Positions 1 to 9,018 of a stretch of DNA of 64,000 nucleotides are shown one piece after another. The first letter of the stretch is position 1. Each line of letters opens with the position of its first letter. Under the pieces are notes generated by a model that saw only the letters and a program-made list of their open reading frames with translations, was not told the DNA's origin and did not search any database. This DNA is from an uncultured Erythrobacter sp. (GTDB taxonomy: Bacteria; Pseudomonadota; Alphaproteobacteria; Sphingomonadales; Sphingomonadaceae), in assembly GCA_947495555.1 (NCBI GenBank), contig CANLZI010000001.1, forward strand, positions 968,861-1,032,860. Reading direction: 5' to 3'. Both the position numbers and the translations under genes were made by a program.

Positions 1-1023
1 GCGACCATTATCAAATGGTTCGGGATCAAAGCCCCCTATCTGGCTGGCGGGATCATGCTGGCGTCTGGCTTTTTCATCCTGTCGATCACGCAGTCGGTCG
101 CGATTTACCTGTGCGGGGCTGGCTTGGTCGGGCTCGGTTATAGTCTGACGGGTGCGGTGCCAGCGGTTACAATCCTGAGCAGTTGGTTCAGCGAGAAGCG
201 ATCTTTGGCGATTGGCGTCTTCTTCACATTTGGTGCCTTGGGCAGCGTATGCGCGCCTTTGATCGCCAATTATGTGCTGAGTGCTGACATGTCCTGGCGG
301 CTCTATTGGCAAGCAATGGCCGCAATAACTGGTGGCCTGTCGCTGGTGCTGGCCGTCGCCGCAGTCCTGAGGGCCAAACCGAAGCCAGAACCGGACAATG
401 AAGCCGCCATGTTGGAGGATGAAAGCCAGAATTGGACCTTTGGTGAAGTGCTGCGCAATTACCAATATCATGTCATCACATTGGCGGTGACGATTACCTT
501 GCTAGGCACATTGACGATGAACACCTGGCAAGTGACCCATCTGCAAAATCTGGGTGTTTCAGCGACGATTGCGGCCAGCGCGCTCAGCATGCATGCCCTG
601 TTCAACGCGGCATCGCGGATTGGTGGGGGGCTGATTATCGACCGCGTGGGTGCCAAGCTGATGTTCTGCTTTGGCTTGGTTTCAGGCGTCATCGGCATGT
701 TCGCCCTGTCCATTGCAGACAGCTATCCCTTGATCCTGATCTTTGCGATTGGCGATGGGATTTGCTTTGGCATCGTAACCTTTGCCAGCTCGATCCTACT
801 GCTGGAATATTTCGGCGCGAGAAACAATCCGATGATCCTGGGCTTCCAAAATCTGGTCACAACACTGGCCATGGTCGGTCCGGTTATGGCCGGCGGCATG
901 GCGGATCGGATTGGCGGATTTACCGAGGTGTTCATGATTGCCAGCGGGCTGATGTTTATTGTCTTTTTGCTGAGCTTGACCATGAAAAAGCCTGTCCGTC
1001 CCTCTATCCGCGACGCCGCCTAA
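1..1023 (+). CDS. MFS transporter, 5' end missing
   Basis: Inner-membrane permease of the major facilitator superfamily, cut by the left window edge: the frame is open from base 1, so the ATG at 55 is internal and not the true start. About 340 residues remain, covering roughly the last ten helices. A hydrophilic central loop rich in Lys, Pro and Glu (bases about 370-440) separates the two six-helix halves. A Gly-rich helix followed by SRIGGGLIIDRVG, the MFS motif-A-like loop of the second half, is visible. The nearest family by eye is the oxalate/formate and monocarboxylate type, but the substrate cannot be read. It precedes a TonB receptor on the same strand by about 230 bases, so the two may serve one nutrient. 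Confidence 0.85.
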   Translation, partial: ATIIKWFGIKAPYLAGGIMLASGFFILSITQSVAIYLCGAGLVGLGYSLTGAVPAVTILSSWFSEKRSLAIGVFFTFGALGSVCAPLIANYVLSADMSWRLYWQAMAAITGGLSLVLAVAAVLRAKPKPEPDNEAAMLEDESQNWTFGEVLRNYQYHVITLAVTITLLGTLTMNTWQVTHLQNLGVSATIAASALSMHALFNAASRIGGGLIIDRVGAKLMFCFGLVSGVIGMFALSIADSYPLILIFAIGDGICFGIVTFASSILLLEYFGARNNPMILGFQNLVTTLAMVGPVMAGGMADRIGGFTEVFMIASGLMFIVFLLSLTMKKPVRPSIRDAA

Positions 1024-1253
1024 CTCTACAAATCTCAGGAATATTGGCAGATGTTCCGTAACGGAACCTTCGCCAAGTCATTTGAGCCCCATCAACTTTG
1101 GGGCTTGTGTGAGCAAAATTCGATCCTAATTCGAGACTGAAACTTGGATGTTTGCGCCCCCAAGGGGACTTGAGATCAGCGCCGATTAATCCAAAACAAC
1201 AAAAAATATCGGTATGGATCGGTCATGGCCCGGTCCCAGCCGCAGGGGTCGCA

Positions 1254-3731
1254 ATGCTTAGACTATCTACCGGATTGAAATTTTCAGCGATGCTGCTTGC
1301 AACGGCGTCCGTAAACGGGCTCGCATTGGCCCAGGATAATGCAGAGGCCGGTCCAGAACAGACCGCGGATCAACCAGCTTCCGTGGACCCTGATACGATT
1401 GTCGTAACCGCGGACAGGGTCGGGCTGTTGGAAACCCGGCCAACCGACACCGTGCTTGGTTTTGATCGCTCTGTGGTCGAAACGCCGCGCGCAATCAGCG
1501 TGATAAGTGATGTCACTATTGAGCGGTATTTGATTGAAGATATTGATGATTTCATCACCACCACACCCGGAACCTTTGGCGGCAGCTTCTTTGGCGTGCC
1601 CGGTTCGATCTCCAGCCGCGGCAGCATTTCGGAAACCTATTTTCGCGGCTTTAAGCGCACGCTGAACAATGGCCTGTTCCCCACCCCCATTGGTGCAGCC
1701 GAACGGGTTGAGGTAGTGCGCGGCGCTCCGCCGGTTATCTATGGTGCAGGCCGGGTTGGCGGGTTTTTGAACTTCCATCCAAAGGCAGCCAAGGCCTCTG
1801 ACCAGCGCAATTTCGACGCAGTCGAAGGCGCGTTGAGCGTGACCGCAGGGTCTTATGACAAATTCAACCTGACCGGCGAGATTCAGATTCCGGTTTCTCT
1901 TGGTGACCGCAAAGGCGGTATTTCTTTGTATGGCGAAATTGAGGATTCGGGCAGCTATTATCGCGGGCGCAATCCAGAACACACCTTATTTCAGGCCGAT
2001 ATCAATCAGGATCTAGGCGGGGGCTGGAGCGTCCAATTTGGCGGCATGTACTTTGATAGCAGCGGCTACCTGCAAACGCCCGGTTGGAACCGCGTAACCC
2101 AGGATCTGATCGACAATGGTACCTATATCACTGGCGTCGATACCGATCTGACCGACACCAACGGCGATGGTCAGCTGAACTTGGGCGAAGTGGACGCGGT
2201 AGTCGGAACCTTCTTTGGTGCGTCGAACATCCGCACCTTTGTGGATTTTGGCGTGTTCGGTTTCCCCGATGCCTATGCGCTGGACAGCGGCGTTGGAACC
2301 ACCCAACTGGATCCGCGCGATGTTTTCTTGTCGGACCGCGATATTGCTGATTCAGAATCGATCACGCTCTATGGCGATATCGTCAAACAGTTCAGCGACG
2401 GCAGTCAGGCAAAATTCCAGGTCTTTTATGACGAAGTCGATGGCCAGCTGAACCAGACCTATGGCTTTGCCGCAGTCCATGAAATGGATGTGTTCGAGCT
2501 GCGCGGGTCTTACACGACACAGTTTCAGCTGAGCGATAATCTATTCAGCGATGTTCACCTCAGCGCCTCTCATCGCAACTACAACTCGCGGTTGAGAGAG
2601 CAATTCTTGTCGGGCTATTTGGTGCTCGACCGGCGCGATTTAAGCATTGGCGCAACGCCCAATGATATCTTTGCCACGCCGCTGACTGATGCGAGCATTG
2701 CGTGGGATTCTGACTTTGATTCCCAATGGTCCGATACCGGCATCGCCATGTTGGTGGATTTGCAACTGGGCGAGCTGAGCCTGCTGCTGGGCGGCCGCTA
2801 TGACCATTATGACGTGGAATCGTCCGACGCCGGTGTGACCACCTTTGGCGCGCCCACATCGGGCGAAGCAACAGAGGGTGATTTCTCCTACTCGGCAAGT
2901 CTCAGTTGGCGTTCGCAAGCGGGCATCGTGCCCTATATCACTTTTGCCGAAGGCTCGGAGCCGCTGTACAATTCCAATGGCGGCATTTCTCCCGGACCAG
3001 CTTCTGCCGAGCAATTCTTGTTCGATTCACAGTTGTTGGAATTGGGTGTTAAGTTCGAGCTGCTCAACCGGACGCTCAACGGCTCAATTGCCTATTACGA
3101 GCAGGATCGCACTTTGATCGATTCCTTCCAGAATGTGGATCAGGAAAGCTCCAAAGGGATCGAAGCCGAAGTTCGCTATCTGGTGAACGACAATTTCACC
3201 CTGACCGGCGCGGCGACCTTCCAGCAATTTGATATCGCGGCTGTTGGTGAATGCGGGTCGGGCAATGGCGCGTTCCTGGTAATCTCGCCAGAACACCCGA
3301 CCGTTAACGCGTTTGGCGCGACCATCTCCAACGCCCAGGGCTATGGCGGGTTGTTCTCTGCCTTGAACGCCAGCTGCTTGCCCGAACTGCAAGATGGCTA
3401 TGAACGCTCGGTCATTCCTGAAACGGTACTGTCAGCATTTGCTACCTATACCTCGGACGAATTTGGTCCTGGCATCACACTTGGCAGCACACTTGGCCTG
3501 ACCTATGTGTCACAGACCAGCGGACAAACCGTCACCTCGGTTGAATTGCCCGATTACAGTATTGTGCGCGCCGCAGCCTTTGCCGAATTTGGCCGCTACA
3601 GCCTGACAGCAACGGTCGAAAACCTATTCGATCAGGATTACTTCCAGCCGCTTCAAGGCGTGTATGAAGAGGTCGCAGTGATCCCTGGTGTTGGCCGCAC
3701 GGTCAGGATCACAGGTAAAGTCCGCTTCTGA
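1254..3731 (+). CDS. TonB-dependent outer-membrane receptor (siderophore-type)
   Basis: Outer-membrane beta-barrel receptor energised by TonB. The frame can be opened from a TTG at 1152, but the ATG at 1254 is preferred: it gives a clean signal peptide (MLRLSTGLKFSAMLLATASV...LALAQ) and is preceded by a weak AGGGG. The mature protein is about 800 residues. A TonB-box-like DTIVVTADRV is followed by a plug domain (VVETPRAISVISDV; RVEVVRGAPPVIYGAG) and a barrel ending in VRITGKVRF with the usual terminal Phe. The plug resembles that of siderophore receptors, although members of this group also import other small ligands. Residues 301-312 (bases 2154-2189) form a perfect 12-residue EF-hand-like loop. 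The ligand is unknown. Confidence 0.9.
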   Translation: MLRLSTGLKFSAMLLATASVNGLALAQDNAEAGPEQTADQPASVDPDTIVVTADRVGLLETRPTDTVLGFDRSVVETPRAISVISDVTIERYLIEDIDDFITTTPGTFGGSFFGVPGSISSRGSISETYFRGFKRTLNNGLFPTPIGAAERVEVVRGAPPVIYGAGRVGGFLNFHPKAAKASDQRNFDAVEGALSVTAGSYDKFNLTGEIQIPVSLGDRKGGISLYGEIEDSGSYYRGRNPEHTLFQADINQDLGGGWSVQFGGMYFDSSGYLQTPGWNRVTQDLIDNGTYITGVDTDLTDTNGDGQLNLGEVDAVVGTFFGASNIRTFVDFGVFGFPDAYALDSGVGTTQLDPRDVFLSDRDIADSESITLYGDIVKQFSDGSQAKFQVFYDEVDGQLNQTYGFAAVHEMDVFELRGSYTTQFQLSDNLFSDVHLSASHRNYNSRLREQFLSGYLVLDRRDLSIGATPNDIFATPLTDASIAWDSDFDSQWSDTGIAMLVDLQLGELSLLLGGRYDHYDVESSDAGVTTFGAPTSGEATEGDFSYSASLSWRSQAGIVPYITFAEGSEPLYNSNGGISPGPASAEQFLFDSQLLELGVKFELLNRTLNGSIAYYEQDRTLIDSFQNVDQESSKGIEAEVRYLVNDNFTLTGAATFQQFDIAAVGECGSGNGAFLVISPEHPTVNAFGATISNAQGYGGLFSALNASCLPELQDGYERSVIPETVLSAFATYTSDEFGPGITLGSTLGLTYVSQTSGQTVTSVELPDYSIVRAAAFAEFGRYSLTATVENLFDQDYFQPLQGVYEEVAVIPGVGRTVRITGKVRF

Positions 3732-3766
3732 TCGCAGCCAGCACCCACCGGCAGACCGGCGTTGCG

Positions 3767-4876
3767 TTAGAACTGCACCACGCTGCGGATACTCTCGCCC
3801 GAATGCATCAGGTCAAAAGCTTTATTGATGTCTTCCAGCGGCATCGTATGCGTGATCAGGCTGTCGATATCGATCCGCCCTTCCATATACATGTCCACGA
3901 TACCTGGCACGTCGGTCCGGCCGCGCGCGCCGCCAAAGGCTGAGCCGCGCCACACCCGGCCAGTGACCAGCTGAAACGGTCGCGTTTGGATCTCCGCACC
4001 TGCAGGAGCCACGCCGATGATCACACTCTCGCCCCAACCTTTATGGCAGCATTCCAGCGCCGCACGCATCACATTCACATTGCCAATGCACTCGAACGAG
4101 TAATCCGCGCCCCCGCCTGTCAGTTCGACCAGATGGCCGACCAGATCACCGGCCACTTCGTTGGGATTGACGAAATCCGTCATCCCGAATTGCCGTGCCA
4201 TCGCTTGTTTGGACGGGTTAGTATCTACCCCGATGATCTGCTTGGCGCCGACCAGTTTCAAACCCTGAATGACATTCAAACCAATACCGCCCAGCCCGAA
4301 CACGACCGCGATTGAATTGGGCTCAACCTTGGCGGTGAACATCACCGCGCCAATGCCCGTGGTTACGCCGCAACCGATATAGCAAACCTTGTCGAACGGC
4401 GCGTCCTTGCGGATCTTTGCGAGCGATATCTCGGGCAGAACAGTGAAGTTTGAGAAGGTTGACGTGCCCATATAGTGGAGGATTTTCTCTCCCTTATAGG
4501 AAAAGCGAGAAGTCCCGTCCGGCATCACGCCCTGCCCTTGGGTTGATCGGACCCTCTGGCACAAATTGGTCTTGGGATTGAGGCAGTATTCGCAGGTCCG
4601 GCACTCGGCTGTGTAGAGCGGGATAACGTGATCACCCACTTCCAGATCGGTCACGCCCGGGCCAATCTCGCGCACGATCCCCGCCCCTTCGTGGCCCAGA
4701 ATGGCGGGAAAGGCCCCCTCCGGATCGGCACCAGAAAGGGTGAATTCATCGGTATGGCACACGCCTGTCGCCATGATCTCGACCAGGACTTCGCCGGCCT
4801 TGGGGCCTTCCAGATCAACTTCGACGATCTCGAGCGGTTTGCCCGCTTCAAAAGCAACAGCTGCGCGCGTTTTCAT
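3767..4876 (-). CDS. S-(hydroxymethyl)glutathione dehydrogenase / class III alcohol dehydrogenase
   Basis: Cytoplasmic zinc-dependent medium-chain dehydrogenase of 369 residues, the usual length for class III enzymes (often named FrmA or AdhC). The family oxidises S-hydroxymethylglutathione with NAD in formaldehyde detoxification and can reduce S-nitrosoglutathione. Catalytic zinc ligands are visible at Cys40 and His62 (GHEGAG). The structural-zinc cysteines are Cys92, 95, 98 and 106. The Rossmann glycine motif [10 protein letters not shown] lies near residue 195. It is divergent from the SDR at 5077, with about 200 bases between them. No glutathione-formaldehyde adduct synthase (gfa) or S-formylglutathione hydrolase gene is adjacent. 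The assignment to class III is firm; the physiological substrate is inferred from the family. Confidence 0.92.
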   Translation of the reverse strand: MKTRAAVAFEAGKPLEIVEVDLEGPKAGEVLVEIMATGVCHTDEFTLSGADPEGAFPAILGHEGAGIVREIGPGVTDLEVGDHVIPLYTAECRTCEYCLNPKTNLCQRVRSTQGQGVMPDGTSRFSYKGEKILHYMGTSTFSNFTVLPEISLAKIRKDAPFDKVCYIGCGVTTGIGAVMFTAKVEPNSIAVVFGLGGIGLNVIQGLKLVGAKQIIGVDTNPSKQAMARQFGMTDFVNPNEVAGDLVGHLVELTGGGADYSFECIGNVNVMRAALECCHKGWGESVIIGVAPAGAEIQTRPFQLVTGRVWRGSAFGGARGRTDVPGIVDMYMEGRIDIDSLITHTMPLEDINKAFDLMHSGESIRSVVQF

Positions 4877-4929
4877 ATTTCATCCTATCCAACATACTGC
4901 CTGACGCCGGGTCATTACCCATTGGGCAA

Positions 4930-4949
4930 GCGATAGTCCGCATTATCGC
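4930..4949. promoter_or_regulatory. Inverted repeat in the divergent adh/SDR promoter region
   Basis: GCGATA (4930-4935) and TATCGC (4944-4949) form a perfect 6-base inverted repeat with an 8-base spacer. It lies between the class III dehydrogenase (start 4876) and the SDR (start 5077), a position suited to an operator for a dimeric regulator. No neighbouring regulator is obviously assigned to it, and a 6-base repeat could be chance. Confidence 0.25.
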
Positions 4950-5076
4950 AGATCGCTAGCCACCGTCTGCAAATTTATTGTCCATGCTTCCACAGCCCAT
5001 TCGTATCACCCAAGGGTTTGACGACTGCCGCCAAAGATGCGCAAACAAGGCGGGAAAATTAAACGAGAGGCGAGCA

Positions 5077-5811
5077 ATGGACGATCTAAATTTTGCGGGC
5101 AAACGGGTGCTGGTGGTCGGCGGCTCCAGCGGGATCGGCAATGGCATCGCCCACGGGTTTCGCCAACGCGGTGCCGAGGTGCATGTGTGGGGGACGCGCG
5201 CATCGGCAGCGGATTACGCCGGGATCGAGGGCTCCGAATTGGAGGGCCTCCACTATGCCAAAGTTGATGTGGCCAATTTTGACGAGCTAACCGCCTATAC
5301 GCCGCCCTTCGACACGCTGGATGTGTTGATCCAATCGCAGGGGTTCGTGCGCTATAAGCAGGCCGAATTCGCCAAAGAAGGCTGGGATGATGTGATGGAC
5401 ATCAACATCAATTCGGTCATGCACACCGCGACCAAATTCAAACCGATGTTGAGCGCGGCCAAGGGCTCGATCGTGATCGTCAGCTCGGTGGCCGGCCTGA
5501 AGGCGAACATTGGCAACCCGGCCTATGCCGCCTCAAAAGCAGGTGCAATCAGCCTAACCAAAACGCTGGGCAAAGCATGGGCGCGGGACGGAATCCGGGT
5601 CAATGGCCTTGCTCCGGGCCTGGTGCCGACCAAACTGACCACGGTGACGACGCAGAACGAACAGCGAGCAAAGGCCAGCCTGCAATCCATTCCGGTCCAC
5701 CGGTTTGGCTCGCCCGAGGAGATGGCGGGCGTGGCGATGTTTCTTGCCTCGCCCTTGGCTGCCTATGTGCAAGGGCACACAATTGTGGCTGATGGCGGGC
5801 TGACACTCTGA
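5077..5811 (+). CDS. SDR family NAD(P)-dependent oxidoreductase (FabG-like)
   Basis: Cytoplasmic short-chain dehydrogenase/reductase of 244 residues. The frame is open from 4978, but the ATG at 5077 is chosen because GAGAGG sits six bases upstream and the Rossmann fold then begins at the usual place. The cofactor motif GGSSGIG is at residues 15-21. Catalytic residues are Ser136/Ser137 with Tyr150 and Lys154 (YAASK). The C-terminus GHTIVADGGLTL is typical of FabG-like SDRs. The substrate is not determinable. It is transcribed away from the class III alcohol dehydrogenase, which hints at shared regulation but does not establish a common pathway. Confidence 0.9.
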   Translation: MDDLNFAGKRVLVVGGSSGIGNGIAHGFRQRGAEVHVWGTRASAADYAGIEGSELEGLHYAKVDVANFDELTAYTPPFDTLDVLIQSQGFVRYKQAEFAKEGWDDVMDININSVMHTATKFKPMLSAAKGSIVIVSSVAGLKANIGNPAYAASKAGAISLTKTLGKAWARDGIRVNGLAPGLVPTKLTTVTTQNEQRAKASLQSIPVHRFGSPEEMAGVAMFLASPLAAYVQGHTIVADGGLTL

Positions 5812-5915
5812 TGGCCTCCTGATATTGCGAGGCATTGAGACAAAGCAAAGCCGAGTAAGAATGCAGTGGGAACGCGCGCTCCTTATCTCGGCGAGCTAGC
5901 CGCCAACCTATCCCA

Positions 5916-6740
5916 TCATTCGCTCGCAGCAGCCTGCTTGGGTTTTGGCGCATGGGCCAAGGGCCAGATCAATTGTTCTGCAATGCTGGTCTCGGGCAAA
6001 TTTTCGACCCCCATCTCCTCGGGATAGCGGCGCGTGATCTTGGCCGTGCCGAACAGAACGTCCCAGAAGAACAGCAGATTGCCATAATTGCCTTTGTAAT
6101 TTGTCACACCGTCAGCGGCGTGTTTGCCATGGTGAGCGCTGTGCGTGGCCGGGGTAGAGATGGTGCGTTCCACCACCCACATGACGGGCGACAGCCACTT
6201 GATTTTGTACAGCGGCTCGTCCCAGCACACATCCGAATGAGCGCCGAAAATCACTGTCATCTTGATAACGATATAAACGGCATAAACCCAGCCACCGCCC
6301 AGATAAATCAGCGCGCCTGACAACCACAGGCCGGGCATCAGCAGATAGTAAAACAGATTATTGCGATAGACGATCCGGACCGAGAGATATTCTGCATTGT
6401 GGTGCGGGCGGTGTAAATTATACAGCCACGGCAGCGTGTGCGACAGGCGGTGCCAACCATATTGGGTCAGATCATCGAAGATCAAAAACAGACCGAACAC
6501 AGCCAAAAATGGCCAGCCTTTCAGAACATCGGCGTAATCAGGGGCAACAAATGCCGCCACTGCGAATCCACTCGCCAAAACCAACGGCTGGGTGAAAAGC
6601 GAAAGGGTCAGCGTGCTGATAATCTCCACGATCCCGTCCGAAGGCTTCTGACCCTTCTTCTTGAAAAAGTTCGTGAAAATGATCTCGAGCAGGACGAAGC
6701 CCATCAGAATGGCGATGATGACAATCATCTCGGTCTTCAT
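5916..6740 (-). CDS. Fatty acid hydroxylase / sterol desaturase superfamily membrane protein
   Basis: Integral-membrane non-haem di-iron oxygenase of 274 residues. The histidine boxes are clear: H97xxxH101 (WHRLSH), H110xxHH114 (HRPHH) and H200xxHH204 (HSAHH), followed by the family's N-Y-G-N and FWDVLFGT region. Members hydroxylate or desaturate lipids (fatty acids, sterols, carotenoids, sphingolipids) at the membrane face using oxygen and an electron donor. Several hydrophobic segments flank the boxes, in keeping with four to six transmembrane helices. It is divergent from the Crp/Fnr regulator at 6853, which is a natural candidate regulator. The lipid substrate is unknown. Confidence 0.88.
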   Translation of the reverse strand: MKTEMIVIIAILMGFVLLEIIFTNFFKKKGQKPSDGIVEIISTLTLSLFTQPLVLASGFAVAAFVAPDYADVLKGWPFLAVFGLFLIFDDLTQYGWHRLSHTLPWLYNLHRPHHNAEYLSVRIVYRNNLFYYLLMPGLWLSGALIYLGGGWVYAVYIVIKMTVIFGAHSDVCWDEPLYKIKWLSPVMWVVERTISTPATHSAHHGKHAADGVTNYKGNYGNLLFFWDVLFGTAKITRRYPEEMGVENLPETSIAEQLIWPLAHAPKPKQAAASE

Positions 6741-6831
6741 AGTGTTTCCCCTAGGATTGCTGCCTTTGTGCGGCCCGGTAATGCGCCCTATGACCGAACA
6801 AATAGCACTCTGACTTGCGATAGAATGTCCA

Positions 6832-6854
6832 ATAATTTACATTCGAAAAATTAT
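6832..6854 (+). promoter_or_regulatory. Inverted repeat overlapping the crp-like start codon
   Basis: ATAATTT (6832-6838) and AAATTAT (6848-6854) are 7-base arms separated by nine bases. The second arm runs into the ATG at 6853, and no Shine-Dalgarno sequence is visible there. It could be an autoregulatory operator or a translation-blocking hairpin; AT-rich chance is also possible. Confidence 0.25.
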
Positions 6855-7524
6855 GTTGGATCTCATCACCACCGGCTCGCCCGCCTTCATGACCATGCTG
6901 CCCGATAATTGTGTCAAAGACATCCATGATGCAGCAAATCTGATCAGCTATGATGCCGGTCAACTGATCCACAATCGCGGAGACGCGAAGCCGGGGATCT
7001 CAATCGTGAAATCGGGCGCTGTTCATGTCGGCATTTATGGCGCGGATGGATCATTTGTGATGACGTCCATATTGGGGCCAGGGCAAACCTTTGGCGAATT
7101 CAGCCTGTTCGCCGGTCTGCCGCGCACGCATGATATTACAGCCGCTAACAAGACCCAAATTTACCAGCTCTCGGCCACCCGTTTCACCGCTCTCTACGAG
7201 CTTGAGCCGGACATTTCGCGGGCCTTGCTCTCGGCCACGCTGACCCGCACGCATCTCTTGCTGGAGATGATGGATGCCATGCGGCGCCTGTCCATGCGCG
7301 ATCGCACGGCCAAGATCCTACTGACCATGATGCAAATATCGGGCGTTGATGATGTGTTTGAATGCCGCCAATCCGATCTGGCCTTCACCCTTGGGGTTTC
7401 GCGTCAATCGCTCAGCACCGCTCTGAAGCAATTGGCCGATCTGGGGCTGGTCGAAATCGGTTATGGCAAGATCATGCTACCTGATCCCAAGGCCATGAGT
7501 AATTGGGTTGCCATTCACTGCTGA
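6853..7524 (+). CDS. Crp/Fnr family transcriptional regulator
   Basis: Soluble regulator of 223 residues, the family's standard length. An N-terminal cyclic-nucleotide-binding-like beta-roll (about residues 15-115, with TFGEFSLFAGLPRTHDI as the phosphate-binding-cassette region) is followed by a dimerisation helix. The C-terminal Crp-type helix-turn-helix is at about 170-205 (QSDLAFTLGVSRQSLSTALKQL). There is no N-terminal cysteine cluster of the FNR type, so oxygen sensing through an iron-sulfur cluster is unlikely. It is divergent from the lipid hydroxylase and convergent with the lyase gene, overlapping its end by ten bases. The effector and target genes are unknown. Confidence 0.9.
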   Translation: MLDLITTGSPAFMTMLPDNCVKDIHDAANLISYDAGQLIHNRGDAKPGISIVKSGAVHVGIYGADGSFVMTSILGPGQTFGEFSLFAGLPRTHDITAANKTQIYQLSATRFTALYELEPDISRALLSATLTRTHLLLEMMDAMRRLSMRDRTAKILLTMMQISGVDDVFECRQSDLAFTLGVSRQSLSTALKQLADLGLVEIGYGKIMLPDPKAMSNWVAIHC

Positions 7525-8903
7525 TCGGCGATAATCTGCTCCACTTGCTCAATCGCGGGAGCATCGAATGTCGTAGGGTCCAACAGGCGGGTCAGATCGT
7601 CCCGATCAAAATGTGCTGTGACCTGCGGATGGGCCAGCAAGGCGTCGTGAAAATTCATGTCGGATTGGACCGCTTGGGCAATTATATCCTTGGTCAGCTG
7701 TTCTGCATCGCCGCGCGGCATATGGTCAGCCAGAGCAAATGCAACCCGCTGCGACAGGGCAAAACCGCGAGTGCGGTCAATGTTGGCGCGCATTTGCCGG
7801 GCATCCACCTCTAGCCCGCTGAGCAGAACGTTAAGCCTGCGCACAGCATCGACTGAGCTAACCGAAATCTCCTCGATCACTGGGGTCAGGCGAGAGGTGT
7901 TGTCCCGCTCGAACAGATTGACCACATCATCGCCCAGCACTTCCGCAAGGCGTGGGATGGTCCGGCCAGCGTGAACCAGGCGCTCGGGCGCGCGCGGATT
8001 GCGCTTGTGCGGCATAGAGCTTGAGCCGACTACGCCAGCGGGCAAGGCCTCGCGCAGTTCAGCAATATCGGTGCTTTGGAGCAAGAACTGCTCTTGCCCG
8101 ATGCGCTGATGCGACCGCGCAATCAGGCCCAAGATCATGCCATATTCGGCAATGACATCGCGCGTTCCGCTCCAGTCAGCCAGTTTGGGCGTATCCAGAC
8201 CCAGTTGTTCGGCGAAGCTTTGCTCGACCAGAATGGCCTGGTCGCCCAGCCCCGAATAATTGCCCACAGGCCCCTTAAGCGAAGCAGACTGCCGCACGCG
8301 CTGGCGCAATTGCGCCAACCGCTCTTGGTGTCGGGAATACTCGCCAATCCACGTGCTGACCTTTTTGCCAAAGGTAATCGGCTGCGCATGCTGCCCCAAG
8401 GTGCGGCCAATCATCGGCGTATCGATATGCGCTTGTGCCAGCATCGCCATCGTATCAATGGTCTTGGCCATGCACGTGTCGAGCGCTTGCAGCGAGCGGT
8501 CGATCTGGAGGATGGTGGTGGTGCCAAAGATGTCGACCGTGGTCGCGCCATAGTGGACATATTGGTCGCCAGCATCGCCTAGACTGTCTCGCCACACTGT
8601 TAACAAAGCGACCATGCGATGCCCGACAATGTCGTAGGCGGCATCAAATTCACCTTGTGGCACCAAGGCGACTTGTGCCTTGGCGGTAATGTCTTGGGCA
8701 GCCTCTTGAGGAATAACCCCGTGGATGGCCTGCGCGCGCGCCATGGCCGCTTCCACGTCGAGAATGATCTGCGTCTGCCCTTCATATTGGAACAATTTCT
8801 GCACCGGCCGGACGCTGCATTCCTGCGCCTTGGCTTGTGTGGCCGCCATCGCAATCGCAAGCATACCGGCGGCTAATACGCATTTTCCTGACTTCGATGA
8901 CAT
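7515..8903 (-). CDS. Exported fumarate-lyase superfamily enzyme (adenylosuccinate lyase / PcaB-like)
   Basis: A 462-residue member of the aspartase/fumarase superfamily, whose enzymes eliminate or cycloisomerise succinyl-type substrates from homotetramers. The signature GSSSMPHKRNP is at residues 293-303, with HYGATTVD at 117-124 and GRTLGQHAQPITFG at 166-179. Leu169 stands where adenylosuccinate lyases have the His of RTHGQ; carboxymuconate cycloisomerases (PcaB) also have Leu there. Unusually, the protein begins with a clear Sec signal peptide (basic N-terminus, hydrophobic core, AKA before QE; cleavage near residue 26), so it should act in the periplasm, where purine or protocatechuate metabolism does not take place. 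It is divergent from the DadA-like gene. I infer a C-N or C-C lyase acting on an imported conjugate; the substrate is unknown. Confidence 0.85.
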   Translation of the reverse strand: MSSKSGKCVLAAGMLAIAMAATQAKAQECSVRPVQKLFQYEGQTQIILDVEAAMARAQAIHGVIPQEAAQDITAKAQVALVPQGEFDAAYDIVGHRMVALLTVWRDSLGDAGDQYVHYGATTVDIFGTTTILQIDRSLQALDTCMAKTIDTMAMLAQAHIDTPMIGRTLGQHAQPITFGKKVSTWIGEYSRHQERLAQLRQRVRQSASLKGPVGNYSGLGDQAILVEQSFAEQLGLDTPKLADWSGTRDVIAEYGMILGLIARSHQRIGQEQFLLQSTDIAELREALPAGVVGSSSMPHKRNPRAPERLVHAGRTIPRLAEVLGDDVVNLFERDNTSRLTPVIEEISVSSVDAVRRLNVLLSGLEVDARQMRANIDRTRGFALSQRVAFALADHMPRGDAEQLTKDIIAQAVQSDMNFHDALLAHPQVTAHFDRDDLTRLLDPTTFDAPAIEQVEQIIADQQ

Positions 8904-9018
8904 GTCGTCCCCTTAGTGTGCCCATAGACCGCATTTATGGTCGCCGCGTCAATCGCTCATGGTGCCAATGGGTTGTGCGCGGCACTGTCATCATCGGCCG
9001 GACATTTGGGGGCATGAT

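Noticed and set aside
1284-1982. A 232-codon open frame on the minus strand
   Set aside because: Antisense to the signal peptide and plug region of the TonB receptor.
8959-9018. Twenty-residue N-terminal extension of the DadA-like protein
   Set aside because: It is Cys/His/Trp-rich, unlike any DadA N-terminus. The TTG at 9019 with GGGGG upstream starts directly at the FAD motif.
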